NCBI GenBank assembly: GCA_036346205.1
Contig: JARFJB010000091.1
Location: 4,526,501-4,590,500, forward strand
Direction of reading: 5' to 3'
Source of the DNA: Vesta saturnalis
Lineage: Eukaryota > Arthropoda > Insecta > Coleoptera > Lampyridae
Length of the DNA: 64,000 nucleotides
Position numbers and translations under genes: made by a program. Shown here piece after piece: positions 57,411-64,000 of this stretch (position 1 is its first letter; every line of letters starts with the position of its first letter). The notes under the pieces are model-generated. The model was not told where the DNA came from and searched no databases. It saw only the letters and a program-made list of their open reading frames with translations.

Positions 57411-60090
57411 GAGTAACCAATCTCAAGTGTATACCACGTGATCAAAATATTTAAGTTGGTACCACTGATAGGTTGGTAAGAAGCTGTATTGCTCTAGCTA
57501 TTCTAGAGCATGGTTCGTGTAAAAACTATGATCAGTTTCAAATCTGTATGAAGGTCATTAACTTATACATATTATCTTAATTTAAATAATGACTATTTTG
57601 TATTTGATTAGACTGCATCCCTATAAAATACAATAAAAGAAATAAAATATTATTTAATGATTGGATTACATCATTACAAAATAATTAATCTTAAGTATTT
57701 AAAATGTTATAATTTCATTATAATTAAATAAAATTTACAGTACATCTTTATGGAATGTCTTTTACAAATTTTTTTTTACTCCTTATGTACACATTAGTTA
57801 TCACACTCAAGAAAATACAAAAATGAAAAACGAAGGTATAATATGACATAAACTGACATAAACTAAAAGGACTAAAACCACACTAAAAATTCAATCAGCA
57901 AACTGCAAAACACAACAATATTAACAACTAGGGATTTTTGTCATACCACTACAGTACACTTGAGATTAATCACGTTGTATATACGGAAAACTTTTAACAA
58001 AAGTTGTTCATAGTAATTAAGAAATTGTTAATTGCTTAAATCTTATAACCATGTTATTGGACATCACTTAGTTTCCACCATACTGAAATGTTTACTTGTA
58101 AGCTGATTTTTCAGAGAGTGGTCATAGCTTTATGTTCGACAAGCGCTAAACTTTAATTTATTGTTGTTGGACATATGTTATACCAAATAGCTGATTCAGA
58201 AGCATTTGCAAGGGTTTCATAGAAAGATTCTTATTAATTTATTTTAAACACGAATAAAATTCTAATTGTTAATGTGAATATAGGTTTAAATACTTTTTTT
58301 TTAATGTTACACTTATTTCATAGAATAATAATGTATTTGTTGTTATACGATTTATAAAAATATATAAGGAACTTTCCTTGAATTTATTATCATAGATAAT
58401 TTGTTACTGATCAATCAAAAACTTTATCAACGTACAAATCCTAATATAAGAATTGATATACAATTCCAGAAACTATGAATAATTATTTAAAGCTTTTAAG
58501 GATTTTTTACAGTTTTTAATTTAAATGAATTAACATTTTTTAAATTTCAGTTTTGAACGTAAATTCTCTTTATTATTTTATTAATATTTATCTCCATGTA
58601 CAGACGTACAGTTAGGAGTTTCTTAAATTAAATATTTTTTAAATTCAAAACCTCAATGTGTTAATCGTTAATTATGCTACAATTGCTGTTCAGTAAAAAT
58701 TTGTCTAAGGATACACTACCATTCAATTATAAATTAAATTAGTAGTGTTTTGGCACAATGGGGGTTAATATTACCTAGGTTAGTGTAATTTACCTTTAGA
58801 TTTGTATTGGTCATTATTTTATGTGCAACCAGCTCTGATATTAATATTGCCCTTTACACTGCTCGTAAGAGTGTCAATTATGTTAACAAGTAGTGTATTA
58901 ATAATAAATTAAGATTGAATAAGGCCACGTTTCTGCCATTATCCCTAAAGAAAATTAACGTTACTACAGACAGTGCGGGTAGGTCAGTTTTATTGATAAG
59001 TTAAATTTTGAAATGTTACGAAAAAGGTTACCAAATCTATCTTGTTATAAAAAAAAAACAGCAAAACAACACATCAATAAAAGTTTTACGTATAGCTTAT
59101 ACCTTAATTCAAAGTACTATGTCTTCTACAATTTTAATTTGGGGGCATAATGCTGTTGCTATGTATACTCGACTTCAATGTAAAGCTGTAAGAATTAATT
59201 TAATTAAAATTTTTTAAGGTTTTCTTGTCTATTTTGTTAGAATTTCTTAGTAACGAAAAAAACATATTTCACAAACTAAACATCAATATGATATACATGA
59301 GCATGATACTAGACAGAAGAAAAATGTACATTTAGCATTTACTACAAGTTAAAATGGCTCGGTGTTAGTCAACTCGACAAGTGTAAGTGTAGCAACACGT
59401 TCGCACGCAACCTTCACTTACTACTAATAAACACTGCTTTCATTTTTTTGTTCTTTATACATCTCTACACAATTTCTGATATTAGTTTGTTCCTAAATTT
59501 ATTTTAATACGTCCACCTTAGTTTACCTGAAGGCGTTGCACAACGCCACAAAACGGCAAATAAAACGTCTTATTAAAGTGCGCAAATTGTAGCAACTTTA
59601 TTTATCAATATTTTTCCCCCTTTCTTATTTACTAGAATGAAGAAAGATAAGTCTATGTTTCTATAAGAATAGTTGTTTAAATTTTGTTTGCATTAAACAA
59701 GAACACAATAGATCTTTCAAGTTTTAACAAATAAAAAAATACTATGAAATCATCTGTACGAAGAAATTGAGATATAAGACCAGTGACGGTTTTAAATACT
59801 CTCGGAAATTTTTCTACGAAACCCTTGCAAATGCTTACAAATCAGCTATGTGATATCTCCCTCAAGTCGTCCCTAATTAAAGACGAGATACCCCTAAGGG
59901 AAAGTTGTAATGATCAGTTAAAATATTTGAAATTTGTGTAAGTTTTTGCAATAGGCTGACTCCATTCTTTATGTACAGAAAAATGCATAATACCTTAAAT
60001 GATATCACATGATTCTTTTCTTAATAATTCATTATACACGTAGCAGGTATTATTGACTAAATGATACAGGAAGAAAGTTAAAAAAAAACA
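57411..60090. other. No gene recognised
   Basis: About 2.7 kb of A+T-rich sequence. ACTTGAGATT/AATCTCAAGTGTA strings at 57418 and 57958 form a distant inverted pair of ~20 bp, with CACGTGATC/GATTAATCACGTTG next to them. No coding similarity. Confidence 0.5.
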
Positions 60091-60094
60091 TACA

Positions 60095-60172
60095 TCTTTT
60101 AGAAATGTTTAAGATGTTGAAACAATTTTATGACATGAATATTGTTTCAACATCTTAAACATTTCTAAAAGA
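60095..60172. repeat. Perfect 32-bp inverted repeat hairpin
   Basis: 60095-60126 is the exact reverse complement of 60141-60172, with a 14-nt loop. 60178-60280 just downstream resembles the arm of the fold-back element at 21674-21947 (ACACTATTAAAAAACAC and TTTGTATAAACATAAAT against ACACCATTAAAAACCCC), so this is a related partial copy. Confidence 0.92.
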
Positions 60173-60504
60173 CATTATTACTGAGGATGTTAAATGTGTT
60201 ATCGATACGTTTAAATTTGTATAAACATAAATATAAAAATACACTATTAAAAAACACAAAAAAAGAGCTAAGTATTTTAAACCTGCCAAATGTTGATCAA
60301 TGTGGCCAACACCCCCCATAGCGTCATTGTAATCAACTACTACTGAAGGTTTTAGTTTTCATCATTACATTCACGTTTTCTTTTTAGATTAACTTTTACC
60401 ATGTTGAGAGTAAAATTACATCTCTCTTGTCTTTCCACTTCAACATCGCTGGAAAGCTATTATTTTTCCGTTACTAATTTTTACTTTCTTGCTAAACTAG
60501 AAAA

Positions 60505-61446
60505 TATTGCGGTCGAAAAAAAATCGAAAAAAATAAGTTGGGTTATTTTGAAGGTTTACGACTTCCTGAACCCAAAAAAATTTTTTTACGAAATATTACA
60601 AATGTCTGTATGTATGAGTGTCTATGGTCACTCACCTGCCGAAACTATACGGACGTTTTTGATGAAATTTGGAATGAAGGCCTACGAGACAAGTATGTCG
60701 ACAAAACAAGCTTTTAAACGCAATAGGTATACAGGGGATGAAAATAAGGTTGTTATTTTGGGGGCAAATTTTCAAATTTTAACATAGGTAATCAATAACT
60801 CGCATGAAATGCAATTTTTTAAAACTTTCAAAATTGAATATGGCCACAGTTACAGTCACATATATATTTTTTTGTAGAAATATATATTTCCGATACCGTT
60901 CAAGATATAAAAGAATTGGAAATAGACATGCGTAGTTAAATAAAGGTTCTTTATAGAGATTTCTTTACATAATAAATGATGGTATAAATCTGCTTACATT
61001 TAAGGGGTCAAACTTAAGTAATTATTTGAAATTGATTTATTCAAAATTCTCTCCAAGCATTTTTTTTGTTTTTTTATATTTTCTAGGCAACCAGCCACTC
61101 TTATGAATGCAACTAACCTGCTTCTTCTAAAGCTACTAGTATAGGAAATATGAATTTTCAAATATTTAATATTGATATAACTTTGTAACTATTTTGGTTA
61201 CAAATTTGGGATTTTGGAAATAAACTTTGTTCATTTGCGCTAATGAAATATCCTGATGAAAACACTGCTTCCGGTTTTTCCGGAAATTTGAAAACATTCC
61301 TTGTATTGCTGATATAACATACACATATTCTTACTTTATTTGAAAGGGAGCAAAATTTGATTTGAATTGATATGAAACAGTCTATAGTTATCTTCAAAGA
61401 TAAGCGAGATATCTATTTTTAACTTTCAACCTGCATATACCTATGT
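60505..61446 (+). repeat. Dispersed repeat R2, copy 2
   Basis: Matches 29467-30398 along its length, with an extra TCCGGTTTTTCCGG-type insert near 61270. Confidence 0.9.
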
Positions 61447-61459
61447 ACATTCATTAAAT

Positions 61460-62132
61460 CCATCTAAGCCTCCCTTTGAATAATAACAGGCTTTCGTCGA
61501 TAGTTACATTCCTCTGTGATGTGTATAAACTGCCAAACTTATAGTTCAAATATTCATAGAAAGGATCGATTTTATTCAGCTTTGTTTATGAGTTTTGGGA
61601 TTATATGATTCATCATCAGTGAAATGAAGATACTGTTTTATTTTTGTAAATTGGTCAATAAGCTCGTTCATCAGTTAACCAAAAAAGCTGTTGCTCAGGT
61701 TTTTCAATAATACTCTGTAGAATTACCAATGCAAGGGAAACTCTAATGTCATTAGTAGTAGGAGAGCGAAAAATTTCTGATTGTGGACTTTATTTTGAAT
61801 ACCTTGGTTTGCAAATCTATTAGTTACAGTTGAAATGAGAGTAATTAAATGATTGTCAAAAATAATTCAAAAAATTTTGTTATGTCATTAGCATCAGTAC
61901 CTACGTCAAAATTCATACCAGATATAGCTGTAATTGAAAAACGGGGTAGTGAAAGTGAAACGTTTTTTATCCATCTTTTTATTTCACGCCACTGACGAGC
62001 AACACTTATATTATAATCACTATCTGTATTACTATTATCATCCAAGTCGACATCTTTGCTTTTACTGCTGCTTCCGGAACTTTCAACATTCGTCTCTTCA
62101 TACTCACTTTCTTCCGAAGAACTCATTTTCAT
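61460..62132 (-). pseudogene. piggyBac-type transposase N-terminal relic (PGBD4-like)
   Basis: The minus-strand ATG at 62132 gives an acidic serine-rich N-terminus (MKMSSSEESEYEETNVESSG), then a linker and ISGMNFDVGTDANDITKFFE (61920-61861), typical of the start of the DDE_Tnp_1_7 domain. After stops, KQYLHFTDDES near 61620 and KIDPFYEYLNYKFGSLYTSQ RN near 61590-61530 follow, then VTIDESLLLFKGRLRW (~61525-61475) with the first catalytic Asp. It ends where R2 begins. Different subfamily from the intron 3 copy. Confidence 0.82.
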
Positions 62133-64000
62133 GAAACAAAAGGCAAATCAAAATACTCACGAAAAATACTTATAAATAAACCAACGAACTTAAGAATAGT
62201 AAAAGTACTATATACAAATTGTTGATGCATGGCTTTGGTGATAACGTATATAAACAAGTGAGAACTGGTAAGTTTAATTCAAATTTAGGACATACAAATG
62301 CACCTATGGGCATCTTATTAAACTATTTATTGAAATGAAAGAAATCTTAATTAGCGACACGTATATTTATGGGTGAAAAATAATTGTAAAGGAAAGTTTC
62401 CATTTCAACGAGTTAACTCGGGTTAGAGCAATTTGGACACTTAGTCAAAAACGAGTTTATACGGTTGAGACCGGAGAGTGGTTAAAATAACCTATAAAAA
62501 TAAAATCTACTATTTGCTCTGATGTTTTCCCATTCTGACATTAGTAGTAATCAATAATTAATTTAGAGATTAATAACCCTTTTACACAAAACCTGTGAAA
62601 CTTTGACAATGAAAGAGAAGGGACACGTAATTCCGGACACCAATTTGAAATTATTCGACATCAAAATGTTGAAAGAAGAGAGAAATATATCCTCTCTGTC
62701 TGTCATATTAGGGAATGAAAATACATAAAAGTAAAAAAGGTTAATGTATCCAGACTTTTCAATGAAAATCACAACTGCTTACTGAAAAATGTCAAAGAAT
62801 CATCAATTATATCATGTTTCTATCAAAGCTTGAAATAATTCTCTCAAAGTATCAGCCAATTGAAAAATATTTTAAGATTTACAGACGTGTTGTTTAGTTT
62901 ACTCATATAATTTACCTGTGAAATGTAACTCCTTTCTTTATTTCACTACGGCTTGTATATATACTGAACACACTACCATTATAACAACGTAAAAATAAAA
63001 TTGTGTTTAATTAAATTTTTATAAACAAAAACTCAAAATGCACGAACGCCGCTAAAGTTTGTCTGGCACCAAACAGATGGTGACTGATTGATATTTGGTC
63101 GCCATTTTTTATGCAGGTCTGAAATGTATGCTACGAGTCCCCTCTCTGCCCTTGTCAAATCTGTGGAACTTCCAATATGCATAACTCTAGCTTTTCTAGA
63201 TATAGTTCTTATACCTGCTGGAAATTGTTGTCAAATAACACTACGACTAATTTCCATACTTTGTATTTTGCAATACCTTCAAAACAGCATAACGTTAGTT
63301 AACCTAAATTTCCTCCAAATAAGTTTGTTTCTTTTCTGCCACAAGTTTTAATATAATTTTTGTTAAGTCCTAGTCACATATTATCAGTTCATTATTAGGT
63401 TAATGTGCAGCCCTTATTCATTTTGTGTTTCAAGTACGATAATATATTTCCTTCGTTTTATAGCTTTGACAAATGTTTTCATAGAACCCAGTGCAGAACA
63501 TTTTACACCTTAGTAACTAAAGCTGAAACTGTGTGCTTTACATTTACATTGTTTTCCAATTATTACAATTTTGTAATATTGGTTAAAAAAATGGGATTTG
63601 CGTTTTCATTAAATTCCTTATTTTTTTGTTGTTTCGATTATGATAAAAATAGACCACCGTTCCATTTAAAATTTTTCAGAAAAACTGTAAAATTTAATGA
63701 AGTGATAAATAATGTCCTCTACTAACCATACTGAAAATGAGCAAAAAATTAGGTGAAGAAAAGCTCTTCACAAAGATAACAAGTTTCTTAAAATCAGTTA
63801 ATCCAAACTTGAAAATAATGCTGCACCATTAACAGTTTCTGAGATAAGGCCAATATCCTCCACCTGGTACATGAATCCACCGTGAAGTCTTACAATAGTA
63901 GAATTTCTTTTATTTGATTACTTATAGCAATTAACATGATCTTCTATAAAATAATTACCTTTTACCACATACATCACATGCATGACTTTTTATTCCACTA
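62133..64000. other. No gene recognised
   Basis: A+T-rich. Open frames at 63088 (87 codons) and 63405 (106 codons) have no motif and the hydrophobic bias typical of chance frames. A TATATAAACAAGTGAG string at 62248 is TATA-like but has no gene behind it. Confidence 0.5.

Noticed and set aside
63088..63725. Two open frames of 87 and 106 codons near the right edge
   Set aside because: No motif, no splice support, hydrophobic bias of A+T-rich DNA.

Overview
This is A+T-rich nuclear DNA from an insect, with very low gene density. Support comes from a spliced RFC4 gene with ~50-bp introns next to intronic megabases-style inflation, a C2H2 zinc-finger gene, and a mixture of Tc1-like, mariner-like, piggyBac, pogo, Penelope, Helitron, BEL/Pao and several LINE relics typical of repeat-rich insect genomes. 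A beetle is my guess; nothing in the window proves the order.

Layout. 1-7200 is nested transposon debris: a LINE interrupted by a Tc1-like element, a Ty3-type pol scrap, tandem tRNA-Lys-derived units, and a DDE transposase relic between inverted repeats. 7308-31242 is one intact host gene, RFC4 (clamp-loader subunit, 358 codons, 7 exons, + strand). Four of its introns are 51-56 bp, while introns 3 and 5 are 12.3 and 10.4 kb and hold piggyBac, Penelope, Helitron-like, Tc1-like, pogo and Crypton-like remains, a TA-flanked MITE and a fold-back element. 31490-37771 is LINE and BEL/Pao remains. A 2.58-kb block carrying the last two exons of a zinc-finger gene (37772-40353) sits inside the BEL/Pao integrase; an almost identical block lies at 48464-51040 with its reading frame intact. 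The rest is a Helitron-like element, microsatellites, two DDE transposase relics in opposite orientation, another LINE, and a second piggyBac relic (61460-62132). 57411-60090 and 62133-64000 show nothing I can identify.

Only two host genes are supported: RFC4 (complete) and the zinc-finger gene (3' exons only, minus strand). Every transposase or reverse transcriptase seen carries stops or frameshifts, so no autonomous element is intact here. Within-window paralogous comparisons are unusually informative: they supply filled and empty sites for a MITE (21146-21484), for a Tc1-like element (15628-17008) and for a ~1-kb non-autonomous element (50593-51637).

The items I consider most worth following are the fold-back element with a flanking 15-bp duplication and hammerhead-like core (21659-21962, relative at 60095-60280), the zinc-finger block duplication whose two copies differ mostly by small indels (possible assembly artefact), the empty-site pairs, and the tandem tRNA-Lys-derived units.
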